A stretch of 64,000 nt of DNA, from assembly GCF_004364325.1 (NCBI RefSeq), contig NZ_SOCP01000030.1:21799-85798 (forward strand). Reading direction: 5' to 3'. The DNA is from Actinophytocola oryzae (lineage in GTDB: Bacteria > Actinomycetota > Actinomycetes > Mycobacteriales > Pseudonocardiaceae). Shown piece after piece: positions 52,548 through 60,555 of this stretch. The notes beneath the pieces are model-generated. The model had not been told where the DNA came from. It saw only the letters and a program-made list of their open reading frames with translations, and made no database searches. Both the position numbers and the translations under genes were made by a program. The stretch's first letter is position 1; each line of letters begins with the position of its first letter.

Positions 52548-53004
52548 CGCGTGTGCTCCCCGACTGCATCCAGGTCCTGTCCTCGAACGTCTCCTCCGGT
52601 TCGACAGCGGGCGGCGGGGCCAGCTCCGCGGCCGACAGGTCCGCCGTCCCCCGCAGGAGGGCGTCCGGGTCGGTGTCCGAGGGGAGTACGGGAGCGAGTA
52701 CCTCGCCAGCCACACGCGTAACCTTCGCCGTCGCGTCCGCGGTAGTGCGGACGATCAGCGCCGCCAGCTCAGCAGGGCGCAGCGCGCGGTACGCGGCCTC
52801 GGCGATCTCCAGCCCCAGCAGGGCACCCGACGACGACACCGTCACGGCGACCAGGCCGTCATCGCTGGTCATCGTCTCGCGGACCGCCGCGAGGCGGCGC
52901 TGCACGGCCCCCAGCTGTTCCCTGCTCCGCCGGTAGCCCGCGATCAGGTCCTCGACCTGGGCTCTGTGCTCAGCCACCACGGCCACCTCCGCTGGGGACG
53001 GCAT
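52537..53004 (-). CDS. YbaB/EbfC-family DNA-binding-like protein
   Basis: The 155-aa protein has the YbaB core: helix EDLIAGYRRSREQLGAVQRRL, strands VTVSSSGALLGLEIAEAAYR and a helix RPAELAALIVRTTADATAK. A 40-residue acidic tail follows. In actinobacteria such proteins often stand first in T7SS toxin loci, where they may act as chaperone or secretion partner rather than nucleoid protein. ATG 53004 has no strong ribosome binding site. It starts 50 bp after the cbiZ-like gene. Confidence 0.78.
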   Translation of the reverse strand: MPSPAEVAVVAEHRAQVEDLIAGYRRSREQLGAVQRRLAAVRETMTSDDGLVAVTVSSSGALLGLEIAEAAYRALRPAELAALIVRTTADATAKVTRVAGEVLAPVLPSDTDPDALLRGTADLSAAELAPPPAVEPEETFEDRTWMQSGSTRDAR

Positions 53005-53054
53005 TGGTCCCGCGTTGGACGCGCGGTCCGATCCCTCGGTTCCAGTGAGATTCT

Positions 53055-53657
53055 CTACAGCCCGGCCCGGATCGCGGACCACACCGCGCGGGCCAACGGG
53101 CCACCGACGGGTGAACGTGGCCCGCCGAAGGGCTCCGCCTCGCCGACCGGCGGGCACAGCAGCGCCACGGCGTCCGTCGGGGTGCCGGTGCCCGCGATGC
53201 CGGACTCGAGCAGGGCCTGGGCCTTCGCCTCCGCGACCGTCGCCACCGCGTTCACGAGTGCCGCGGGCGACAGGCGGCGGGGCAGCCAGCAGACGGTGTT
53301 GATCGTGCCTGCCTTCTCGGACACCGCGGCCGGACCGGCGGCCCACGTCGGGTAGCCGCCGATCCCGGTGGTCACCGACACGTGCACGCCCTCGTCGGCG
53401 CGGTGCACGACCTCGCGGACGTCGACCGCCGTGAGCAGGCCGATGCCCTCGCCCGTCAACCCGAGGGAGGAGGCGATCTCGGCGAGGTGCCGGTCGGGGT
53501 CGAGGCGCGTGTAGCCGTACTCGACCGTGGCGTTCAGGACCCAGTGCCGCTCACCGAGACCGCCGCCGAGCACCGAGGAGGACACCGCCAGCCACGGGGA
53601 GGACAGCCGCCACACCAGGACCGGTCTGCCGTCGACCTCCGCCAGCTCGGGTGTCAC
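53055..53657 (-). CDS. cbiZ: Adenosylcobinamide amidohydrolase (CbiZ-like)
   Basis: The 200-aa protein has the family pattern LAVSSSVLGGGLGERHWVLN, VEYGYTRLDPDRHLAEIASS, VGLLTA-like GIGLLTAVDVREV and TINTVCWLPRRLSPAALVNA. CbiZ removes the aminopropanol side chain of adenosylcobinamide to salvage it as cobyric acid. The GTG at 53657 overlaps the GNAT stop. No other corrinoid gene is present in the window, which makes the context unusual. Confidence 0.82.
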   Translation of the reverse strand: MTPELAEVDGRPVLVWRLSSPWLAVSSSVLGGGLGERHWVLNATVEYGYTRLDPDRHLAEIASSLGLTGEGIGLLTAVDVREVVHRADEGVHVSVTTGIGGYPTWAAGPAAVSEKAGTINTVCWLPRRLSPAALVNAVATVAEAKAQALLESGIAGTGTPTDAVALLCPPVGEAEPFGGPRSPVGGPLARAVWSAIRAGL

Positions 53658-54208
53658 AGCTCGCGCCGCACCAGTGCGCGGCGGGTGCCGCGTCGCTCGA
53701 GCAGCTCGAAGCCCGAGGACAGGAACGTCGTGAGCGTGCCGTGGTAGAGGTCGCCGGACGCACGTTTCTCGCCCTCGGTGTCCACCGGGTGGCCCTCGAC
53801 CGCACGGGCGCCTCGCTCTCGGGCGTAGTCGACGGCCGCGTCGAGCAGCAACCTGGTCAGACCTCGGCGACGGGCGTTCCTGTGCACGAAGAAGCAGGTC
53901 ACCGACCACGTCTCCGGGCCAGCGTCGGATCGGGTGATCCGCGACGTCGCCAGGCGCGGGTAGGCCGGGCGGGGTGCGACGGCGACCCAGCCGAGCGGCT
54001 CGCCGTCCTCGATCGCCAGCAGGCCAAGCGGGGCCTTCTCGTCCACCCGTGCGTGGAGGAAGTCCCTGTTGCCCTCACCCCAGCCCGCGTCGGCCTCCGC
54101 GCGGGGGCGCAGGTACCAGCAGCACCAGCAGCCGCCGACGGTCTTGTTGGCGCTGAACAACTTCTCCAGTGACGGCCACGTGTCGGCGGTCAGCTCGACG
54201 ATCTCCAC
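53654..54208 (-). CDS. GNAT-family N-acetyltransferase
   Basis: The 184-aa protein has the GNAT core: a strand pair LLAIEDGEPLGWVAVAPRPA, then SVTCFFVHRNARRRGLTRLLLDAAVDYAR (acetyl-CoA pyrophosphate loop R-R-x-G-L-T). It begins with a cysteine-rich stretch, KTVGGCWCCWYL, seen in a subgroup of actinobacterial GNATs. Substrate unknown. The GTG lies 2 bp after the HMG-CoA-lyase-like gene, and the stop overlaps cbiZ (GTGA). Confidence 0.86.
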   Translation of the reverse strand: MEIVELTADTWPSLEKLFSANKTVGGCWCCWYLRPRAEADAGWGEGNRDFLHARVDEKAPLGLLAIEDGEPLGWVAVAPRPAYPRLATSRITRSDAGPETWSVTCFFVHRNARRRGLTRLLLDAAVDYARERGARAVEGHPVDTEGEKRASGDLYHGTLTTFLSSGFELLERRGTRRALVRREL

Positions 54209-54210
54209 GG

Positions 54211-55152
54211 TCAGCCCCGCAGTGCGCGCACCACGCGGGACGGGCTGGGGCGGCCGAGCCGCTCGGCCATCCACGCGCTCGTGTCGGCGAGGGAGTCCAG
54301 GTCGACGCCGGTCGAGACGCCGAGGCCGTCGAGCAACCACACGAGGTCCTCGGTGGCGAGGTTGCCGGTGGCGGACTCCGCGTAGGGGCAGCCGCCGAGG
54401 CCGCCCGCCGACGAGTCCACTGTGGTCACACCGTGCCGCAGCGCCTCGAGCGTGTTGGTGAGGGCCTGGCCGTAGGTGTCGTGGAAGTGCACGGCCAGGT
54501 GGTCCACCGACGTGCCCGCCTCGGCGAAAGCCCCGAGCAGGGCCGAGACCTGGCCCGCGGTGGCGACGCCGATCGTGTCGCCGAGCGACAGCTGGGAGAT
54601 CCCCATGTCGAGCAGGCGCCTGCCGACGGACACGACCGCGGCCGGGTCGACGGCGCCCTCCCACGGGTCGCCGAAGGACATGGAGACGTAGCCGCGGACG
54701 TCGAGGCCCTCGGCGACCGCACGTGTGACGACCGGCTCGAACATGGTCAGCTGCGAGTCGCGGGTTCGGTTGAGGTTGCGGTTGGCGAAGGTCTCCGTGG
54801 CACTCGCGAAGATCGCGATGTGCCTGATCCCGGCCGCGAGCGCCCGGTCCAGACCGCGTTCGTTCGGCACCAGGACCGGATACGCGACACCGTCGCGTGT
54901 GGACAGTCGGGCCAGCAGGTCCTCGGCGTCGGCCAGCTGGGGAACCCACTTCGGGTGAACGAAGCTGGTGGCCTCGATCGTCGTGAGGCCGGCGTCGGCG
55001 AGCCGGTCGATGAACTCCAGCTTCACGTCGACCGGTACGACCGTGTCCTCGTTCTGCAGGCCGTCACGCGGCCCGACCTCCCAGATCGTCACTCGATCCG
55101 GGAGGCCGGGAGCGGTTGCCGTGACCGGCAGGCCGAGTTCGCGCACCGTCAC
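54211..55152 (-). CDS. Hydroxymethylglutaryl-CoA lyase
   Basis: The 313-aa TIM-barrel protein has IWEVGPRDGLQNE (R29, D30), FVHPKWVPQLADAE, SLGDTIGVATAGQ, the metal pair H222/H224 in LAVHFHDTYGQAL, and the active-site C255 in GGLGGCPYAESATGN. These fit HMG-CoA lyase, which splits HMG-CoA into acetyl-CoA and acetoacetate at the end of leucine breakdown. No other leucine-catabolic gene is adjacent except the acyl-CoA carboxylase and dehydrogenase genes of the backbone. The start GTG overlaps the stop of the PH-domain gene (GTGA). Confidence 0.9.
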   Translation of the reverse strand: MTVRELGLPVTATAPGLPDRVTIWEVGPRDGLQNEDTVVPVDVKLEFIDRLADAGLTTIEATSFVHPKWVPQLADAEDLLARLSTRDGVAYPVLVPNERGLDRALAAGIRHIAIFASATETFANRNLNRTRDSQLTMFEPVVTRAVAEGLDVRGYVSMSFGDPWEGAVDPAAVVSVGRRLLDMGISQLSLGDTIGVATAGQVSALLGAFAEAGTSVDHLAVHFHDTYGQALTNTLEALRHGVTTVDSSAGGLGGCPYAESATGNLATEDLVWLLDGLGVSTGVDLDSLADTSAWMAERLGRPSPSRVVRALRG

Positions 55153-55715
55153 CGGCGTCGCTGGTCGCCCTGCTGCGGGTACGGCTGCGTCTGGTCGTAG
55201 CCACCCTGGGGCTGCTGGATGTAGTCGTCGTGCGGGTTGTCGTTGATCTCGCGGTAGAGGAGCGTGTGCACCTTCTCGACCGTCGGGATGTCGTCGAACT
55301 CCAGCGGCTCCTGCGCGGACGACTCGATGATCAGCGTGCCGCAGCCGAAGATCCGGTCGATGAGGCCGTGCTCGAACCGGACGCTGCTGATGCTGGCGAG
55401 CGGGATGGTGATGCCGGTCGTCTTGACCACACCCTCCTTCGCCATCACCCGGTCGGTGGTCACCACGAAGTGTGTGGTGCGCCAGCGAACGAACGGGATG
55501 AAGAACAGCCAGATCAGGACGATCAGCGCGACCGCCCCGATGGCGATGAAGCCGACCATGCTCCACGACTCGTCCTTGACGAGGATCGCCAGCCAGATGC
55601 CAACCCCCAGCGTCACGAGCAGGACGATGTAGGGGACGAGCAGCATCTTCCAGTGCGAATGCTTGTGGATGATGACGCTTTCGCCCGCACTGAGCAGGTC
55701 ATCTGGGTAAGCCAC
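55149..55715 (-). CDS. PH-domain (DUF304-like) membrane protein, Rv3278c type
   Basis: The 188-aa protein has two adjoining membrane helices (LLVPYIVLLVTLGVGIWLAILV and MVGFIAIGAVALIVLIWLFF, about residues 25-75). A bacterial PH domain follows (RTTHFVVTTDRVMAKEGVVK, ISSVRFEHGLIDRIFGCGTL) and a Gln/Pro-rich end. Position before birA and accD5 equals Rv3278c. The function of the family is unknown; membrane anchoring of an envelope complex is likely. Overlap with the lyase gene indicates coupled translation. Confidence 0.88.
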   Translation of the reverse strand: MAYPDDLLSAGESVIIHKHSHWKMLLVPYIVLLVTLGVGIWLAILVKDESWSMVGFIAIGAVALIVLIWLFFIPFVRWRTTHFVVTTDRVMAKEGVVKTTGITIPLASISSVRFEHGLIDRIFGCGTLIIESSAQEPLEFDDIPTVEKVHTLLYREINDNPHDDYIQQPQGGYDQTQPYPQQGDQRRR

Positions 55716-55806
55716 GGCGTCCTCCCGGGTAAAACGCCTGTCAATCGTGTCGCGACAACCGTACCGGCGTAGGCCGCCTCCGCGGGGGCTGACCCGCGAA
55801 GACGTC

Positions 55807-56628
55807 TCAGTCCGCCCTGAGGTGCACGACGTCGCCCGCCGTCACCGACGTCCTGGTGCCGTCGTCGAGCTCGATCACCAGCCGGCCGTCCTCGTCGACG
55901 TCCACCGCCTCGCCGCTGACGGACTCGCCGCCGGGAAGCTCGGCGCGGACACTTCGGCCGAGGGTGCCGCATGCCTCTCGGTAACCAGCCAGGACACCCG
56001 ATCGGGCGATGTCGCCGTCGTTCAGCCGCCAGGAGGCCTCGAACTCGGCGAAGGCGCGCAGGAAGCTCGCGGCGATCTCCGTGCGGTCGACGTTCTTCGC
56101 GCCCGCGTCGGCGAACGACCCGGCGGGGAGGCCGCCGACACCCGGTTCGGCGTCGTCGGGCAGCGAGGTGACGTTCAGGCCGACGCCGACGACGGTCGCC
56201 TGGTCCTGCGCGACCTCGGACAGCACCCCGGCGGCCTTGGCGCGGCCCTCGCCGACGAGCAGGTCGTTCGGCCACTTGAGGGACGCCTCGATGCCCGCGG
56301 TCTCGCGGGCGGCGTGCATGAGGGCGAGGCCCGCGACCATGGCGAGCGTGCCGAGGCGGTCGGCGGGCACGGTGGTCGGGCGGATGAGCACCGACAGGTA
56401 GACGCCCGACCCCGGGGGCGACGACCACGTGCGTGACCTTCTGCCCCGGCCCTCGGTCTGCTCCTCGGCGACGAGCACCGTCCGGTCGACGGCACCGTCA
56501 CGGGCCGCGGCCATCAGGTCGGCGTTGGTGGACCCGGTCGAGTCCACCACGTCCAGTGCCGCGTAGGGACCGTTGGGCGTGACGAGCTGCTCACGGAGGA
56601 CCAGCACGTCCAGTTTGTTGTCGGTCAC
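55807..56628 (-). CDS. birA: Biotin--[acetyl-CoA-carboxylase] ligase
   Basis: The 273-aa class I enzyme has no N-terminal helix-turn-helix. It has DSTGSTNADLMAA, the biotinyl-AMP loop EEQTEGRGRRSRTW (GRGRR) and LKWPNDLLV with the K-W-P-N-D motif, plus a C-terminal SH3-like domain. It attaches biotin to carboxyl carrier proteins such as the product of accA3 in this window. The GTG at 56628 diverges from accD5 with a 93-bp gap that also contains a small leader frame. Confidence 0.94.
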   Translation of the reverse strand: MTDNKLDVLVLREQLVTPNGPYAALDVVDSTGSTNADLMAAARDGAVDRTVLVAEEQTEGRGRRSRTWSSPPGSGVYLSVLIRPTTVPADRLGTLAMVAGLALMHAARETAGIEASLKWPNDLLVGEGRAKAAGVLSEVAQDQATVVGVGLNVTSLPDDAEPGVGGLPAGSFADAGAKNVDRTEIAASFLRAFAEFEASWRLNDGDIARSGVLAGYREACGTLGRSVRAELPGGESVSGEAVDVDEDGRLVIELDDGTRTSVTAGDVVHLRAD

Positions 56629-56686
56629 AGGAGGAACTTACCGGGAACGGGCCGTGACTAGGCTGCCGAGCGGGAGGTTCACCACC

Positions 56687-56725
56687 ATGAGCGGAGCTTG
56701 CGAAGCGAGCGAGGAGTCGGCATGA
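56687..56725 (+). CDS. Possible 12-residue leader peptide before accD5 (MSGAC type)
   Basis: An ATG at 56687 with GGGAGG 9-10 bp upstream opens a 12-codon frame (MSGACEASEESA). Its TGA overlaps the accD5 ATG. The DNA (ATGAGCGGAGCTTGCGAAGCGAG) is nearly repeated at 58356. It may be a coupling leader or just a dispersed repeat. Confidence 0.35.
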   Translation: MSGACEASEESA

Positions 56726-58359
56726 GCAGTGCGACCGAGTCCTTGGGCCAGGTGCCCAGCGGCGAGACGGACATCCACACGACCGCGGGCAAGCTCGCCG
56801 ACCTGTACCGGCGCAGCGAGGAGGCCGTGCACGCCGGGTCGGCGCGGGCCGTCGAGAAGCAGCACGCGAAGGGCAAGAAGACCGCCCGCGAGCGCATCGA
56901 CATGCTGCTCGACCCCGGCTCGTTCGTGGAGCTGGACGAGCTGGCGCGGCACCGGTCCACGAACTTCGGCCTGGAGAAGAACCGCCCGTACGGCGACGGC
57001 GTGGTGGCCGGGCACGGCACCGTCGACGGCCGTCCGGTGTGCGTGTTCAGCCAGGACGTCACGGTGTTCGGCGGCGCGCTCGGCGAGGTGTACGGCGAGA
57101 AGATCGTCAAGGTCATGGACCTCGCGGTGAAGACCGGCAGGCCGATCATCGGCATCAACGAGGGCGGCGGCGCACGCATCCAGGAGGGCGTGGTCTCGCT
57201 CGGCCTCTACGGCGAGATCTTCATGCGCAACACGCGTGCGTCCGGGGTGATCCCGCAGATCTCGCTGATCATGGGCGCGAACGCGGGCGGTCACGTGTAC
57301 TCCCCCGCGCTCACCGACTTCGTCGTGATGGTCGACCAGACCTCGCACATGTTCATCACCGGCCCCGACGTGATCAAGACGGTCACGGGCGAGGACGTCG
57401 GTTTCGAGGAGCTGGGCGGCGCGCGGGCGCACAACACGAAGTCCGGCAACGCGCACTACATGGGCGCGGACGAGGACGACGCGATCGCCTACGTCAAGGA
57501 GCTGCTCTCCTACCTGCCGTCGAACAACATGTCGGACCCGCCGGTGTTCCCCGGGTTCGTCGAGGACGGCTCGGTCGCGGAGGGCGTCTCGGGGACCGAC
57601 CTCGAGCTGGACACGCTGATCCCGGACTCGCCGAACCAGCCCTACGACATGCACGAGGTCGTCACGCGCGTGCTCGACGACGGCGAGTTCCTCGAGGTGC
57701 ACGCCATGTTCGCGCCGAACATCCTGTGCGGGTTCGGCCGCGTCGAGGGCCACGCCGTCGGGATCGTCGCGAACCAGCCCACGCAGTTCGCGGGCTGCCT
57801 CGACATCGACGCGTCGGAGAAGGCCGCGCGGTTCGTGCGTACCTGCGACGCGTTCAACGTGCCCGTGCTGACCTTCGTCGACGTGCCGGGCTTCCTGCCG
57901 GGCACCGACCAGGAGTGGAACGGCATCATCCGGCGCGGCGCGAAGCTGATCTACGCCTACGCCGAGGCGACCGTCCCGAAGGTCACCGTGATCACCCGCA
58001 AGGCCTACGGCGGCGCGTACGACGTCATGGGCTCCAAGCACCTCGGCGCGGACATGAACCTGGCGTGGCCGACCGCCCAGATCGCCGTCATGGGTGCCCA
58101 GGGCGCGGCGAACATCGTGCACCGCAAGACGCTGGCCAGGGCCGTCGAGGACGGCGAGGACGTCGACGCACTGCGGGCCCGGCTGCAGCAGGAGTACGAG
58201 GACACGCTGTGCAACCCGTACCAGGCCGCGGAGCGCGGCTACGTCGACGCGGTCGTCCCGCCTTCGCACACACGCGGGCACGTCGCGAGGGCCCTGCGCC
58301 TGCTGCGTGACAAGAGGGAGAGCCTGCCGCCCAAGAAGCATGGGAACATCCCGCTATGA
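56722..58359 (+). CDS. accD5: Acyl-CoA carboxylase carboxyltransferase beta chain (propionyl-CoA type)
   Basis: The 545-aa protein is a biotin-dependent carboxyltransferase. The N-half has the acyl-CoA site (IIGINEGGGARIQEGVVSL, LIMGANAGGHVYSPAL). The C-half carries the carboxybiotin site (LTFVDVPGFLPGTDQEW, ITRKAYGGAYDVMGSKHLGA). It makes methylmalonyl-CoA and related extender units for wall lipids with AccA3 and AccE5. ATG 56722 follows GAGGAG by 6-7 bp; the open frame extends upstream to 56698, but homology starts later. Same place as Rv3280. Confidence 0.95.
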   Translation: MSSATESLGQVPSGETDIHTTAGKLADLYRRSEEAVHAGSARAVEKQHAKGKKTARERIDMLLDPGSFVELDELARHRSTNFGLEKNRPYGDGVVAGHGTVDGRPVCVFSQDVTVFGGALGEVYGEKIVKVMDLAVKTGRPIIGINEGGGARIQEGVVSLGLYGEIFMRNTRASGVIPQISLIMGANAGGHVYSPALTDFVVMVDQTSHMFITGPDVIKTVTGEDVGFEELGGARAHNTKSGNAHYMGADEDDAIAYVKELLSYLPSNNMSDPPVFPGFVEDGSVAEGVSGTDLELDTLIPDSPNQPYDMHEVVTRVLDDGEFLEVHAMFAPNILCGFGRVEGHAVGIVANQPTQFAGCLDIDASEKAARFVRTCDAFNVPVLTFVDVPGFLPGTDQEWNGIIRRGAKLIYAYAEATVPKVTVITRKAYGGAYDVMGSKHLGADMNLAWPTAQIAVMGAQGAANIVHRKTLARAVEDGEDVDALRARLQQEYEDTLCNPYQAAERGYVDAVVPPSHTRGHVARALRLLRDKRESLPPKKHGNIPL

Positions 58360-58424
58360 GCGGAGCTTGCGGAGCGAGTCCTCGACGTTCAGGCCGCCTC
58401 GCAGCGGGCGAGGAGGCGGCATGA
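58356..58424 (+). CDS. Possible 22-residue linker peptide between accD5 and accE5 (MSGAC type)
   Basis: An ATG overlapping the accD5 stop (ATGA) opens a 22-codon frame beginning MSGACGAS and ending GEEAA. Its TGA overlaps the accE5 ATG at 58421. It starts with almost the same sequence as the leader before accD5. A translation-coupling bridge is possible; a dispersed repeat is the alternative. Confidence 0.35.
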   Translation: MSGACGASPRRSGRLAAGEEAA

Positions 58425-58627
58425 GTGAGCGACCCCACCTGCGGATCGTCCGAGGTGACCCTTCGGACGAGGAACTGGCCGCTCTCGTGGCGGTGGTGAC
58501 GACGCTGGGCGCCGGTGAGGAGCCGCCTCCGGAGCGGCCGTCGGCGTGGTCGGACCGGCGTGTACAGGTGCGTGAGCCGCTCGCGCACGGTCCCGGCGCG
58601 TGGCGTGCGTCGGGCCTGCCGCGCTAG
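58421..58627 (+). CDS. accE5: Acyl-CoA carboxylase epsilon subunit
   Basis: A 68-aa protein reads HLRIVRGDPSDEELAALVAVV, then a Pro/Ala linker, then SAWSDRRVQVREPLAHGPGAWRASGLPR. This is the standard shape of AccE: an N-terminal helix that binds AccD5, and a W-rich end. It stimulates the AccA3-AccD5 complex. GAGGAGG sits upstream of ATG 58421. Its stop overlaps the convergent small membrane protein gene by 4 bases. Confidence 0.88.
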   Translation: MSERPHLRIVRGDPSDEELAALVAVVTTLGAGEEPPPERPSAWSDRRVQVREPLAHGPGAWRASGLPR

Positions 58628-58920
58628 TCGGGCTCCCGCTCGCGGTTGTTGAGGATCAGGATGCCGGGGACCACGACCACCAGGTAGAGGCCCATGCCGT
58701 AGGCCACGTCGCGGACACGGGCGCGGTCATCGTCGCTGCCCGCGAACCACAGCGCGGTGCCGAGCGCGGCCAGCAGCAGGATCGTGCCCGCCATCACCTT
58801 GGCGAACTTCTTGTAGGAGCACCAGCGGGAGCAGCCGCCGGTGATGCTGTGCCGGCACAACCGGTTGCCGCTTGCGCTGGTGGGCATCTGCACCGCGCGG
58901 TCAGAGTGCCGCATGCGCAT
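58624..58920 (-). CDS. Small two-helix membrane protein with Cys-rich N-terminus
   Basis: About 98 aa from ATG 58920 (ATG 58965 possible). The N-terminus holds three cysteines in NRLCRHSITGGCSRWCSYKK. Two hydrophobic helices follow (VMAGTILLLAALGTALWFAG and GMGLYLVVVVPGILIL) with an acidic segment between. No family recognised. Cysteine spacing could bind a metal, but histidine is only one. It lies between accE5 and the MFS gene, divergent from the latter. Confidence 0.55.
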   Translation of the reverse strand: MRMRHSDRAVQMPTSASGNRLCRHSITGGCSRWCSYKKFAKVMAGTILLLAALGTALWFAGSDDDRARVRDVAYGMGLYLVVVVPGILILNNREREPD

Positions 58921-58973
58921 ATCCTCGCTACCGGCGGCCTCGCCCGACAAGTCCGCCTGACACACTGCTCCAC

Positions 58974-60545
58974 ATGCGGAGCCCCTGGACAGCCATGTGG
59001 GCGCTCTGCGCGTGCTTCTTCATGATCATGCTCGACTCGACGATCGTCACCGTCGCCATCCCGACCATGCTCACCGACCTCGACGCGAACCTCAACGAGG
59101 TCGTGTGGGTGAACAGCGTCTACCTGCTGGCCAACACCGTTCCGCTGCTGATCACGGGCCGGCTGGGCGACCGGTTCGGGCCCAAGACCGTCCTCGTCGC
59201 GGGGCTCGTCGCCTTCACCGCGGCCTCGACCTGGTCAGGGCTCGCCCAGACGGCGGGCGAGCTGATCGCCGCACGCACCCTCCAGGGGCTCGGCGCCGCG
59301 CTCATGACGCCCCAGACGCTGTCGTTCATCACGAGGCTGTTCCCGCCGGAGAAGCGTGGCCTGCCGATCTCCATCTGGGGGTCCGTCGCCGGGGTCGCCA
59401 CCCTGGCCGGACCGGTCCTCGGCGGACTGCTCGTCGAGAACGTCGGGTGGCAGTGGATCTTCCTGGTCAACATCCCGATCGGGGTCGTCAGCCTCGTGAT
59501 CGCCGTCGCGGCACTGCCCAACTGGCAGCCGAGGCGAGCGCTGCGGTTCGACCCCGTCGGGACGGCACTGTGCGCGCTGGGCCTGCTCGCGCTCGTGTTC
59601 GGCGTGCAGAACGGCCAGCACTACCACTGGGGACCGGTGTTCGGCTCGCTCACCATCGTCCACGTGCTGATCGTGGGGGTCCTGCTGCTGGCCGTGTTCG
59701 TGTACCGGCAGGTCACCGTCAGGGCCAGGGAGCCGCTCGTGCCCAACGAGCTGTTCCGCGACTCGACCTTCACCTACGCCAACCTCGCGCACGCGGCCAT
59801 GGGCTTCGCGATGACCGGCATGTTCCTGCCGCTGGTCCTCTACGTGCAGACCGTCCTCGGGCTGTCCGCGCTGGCCTCGTCGCTGCTCGCCCTGCCCATG
59901 GCGGTCACGGCCGCGATCGCGTCCACGGTGTCCGGAACGCTCTGGCACCGGCTCGGCGCCCGCACGCTGATCATCGCCGGGTTCGCCACCCTCGCCGCCG
60001 CCGTCGGCGTGCTCGTCTACCAGGCCGCGCCGGACACCGACCCCGCGACGCTCGTGCCGGGGCTCGCGGTCGCGGGGCTCGGCATCGGGTTCGTGTTCTC
60101 GCCGCTGACCACCGCCGCGACGGCCGGGATGCCGCCGGACCTGGCCGGGGCGGCCTCGGGGGTCTACAACACGGCCAGGCAGGTCGGCGGCGTGCTCGGC
60201 AGCGCGGCGACCGGGCTCGTGCTGCAGCTCGGGGTCGCGTTCGCGGTGCCGGACGCCGCGCGTGCGTACGCGGAGCGGCTGCCCGTGCGCTACCGCGAGG
60301 AGTTCGTCCAGCGGGTCACCGAGGCGGCGAACACGCCGAGCCAGTTCGACACGACCAGCCCGCCCGTGCCCAGCGGCCTCGACCCGAACGTGGCGGGTCT
60401 CGTCAGGCGGATCGTCACCGAGGTGTTCCACAACGGCTTCACGGTCGCCGCGAAGGCCAGCCTCATGCTGCCGATCGCGGTACTGATCCTCGGCATCGTC
60501 GCGGCGACGGGCATCCGGGTCCGCACGCGAGATCGAGTGTCCTAG
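58974..60545 (+). CDS. MFS drug exporter, DHA2 (14-helix, EmrB/QacA) type
   Basis: The 523-aa protein has 14 predicted helices. Family motifs are FFMIMLDSTIVTVAIPTM (motif D1, LDxTIVxVALP), ITGRLGDRFGPKTVLVAGL (motif A, GxLaDrxGxkxxl) and SIWGSVAGVATLAGPVLGGLL (motif C). It is a proton-coupled exporter of unknown substrate. ATG 58974 is used; the upstream frame overlaps the small membrane protein gene. It lies between accE5 and maf, where other actinobacteria have no exporter, so it may be an addition. Confidence 0.9.
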   Translation: MRSPWTAMWALCACFFMIMLDSTIVTVAIPTMLTDLDANLNEVVWVNSVYLLANTVPLLITGRLGDRFGPKTVLVAGLVAFTAASTWSGLAQTAGELIAARTLQGLGAALMTPQTLSFITRLFPPEKRGLPISIWGSVAGVATLAGPVLGGLLVENVGWQWIFLVNIPIGVVSLVIAVAALPNWQPRRALRFDPVGTALCALGLLALVFGVQNGQHYHWGPVFGSLTIVHVLIVGVLLLAVFVYRQVTVRAREPLVPNELFRDSTFTYANLAHAAMGFAMTGMFLPLVLYVQTVLGLSALASSLLALPMAVTAAIASTVSGTLWHRLGARTLIIAGFATLAAAVGVLVYQAAPDTDPATLVPGLAVAGLGIGFVFSPLTTAATAGMPPDLAGAASGVYNTARQVGGVLGSAATGLVLQLGVAFAVPDAARAYAERLPVRYREEFVQRVTEAANTPSQFDTTSPPVPSGLDPNVAGLVRRIVTEVFHNGFTVAAKASLMLPIAVLILGIVAATGIRVRTRDRVS

Positions 60546-60555
60546 AGTCCGCCAC

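Noticed and set aside
56638..58341. 567-codon minus-strand open frame across accD5
   Set aside because: Arg/Val/His-rich shadow of the high-GC plus-strand gene; no family motif, while the plus strand has full AccD5 motifs.
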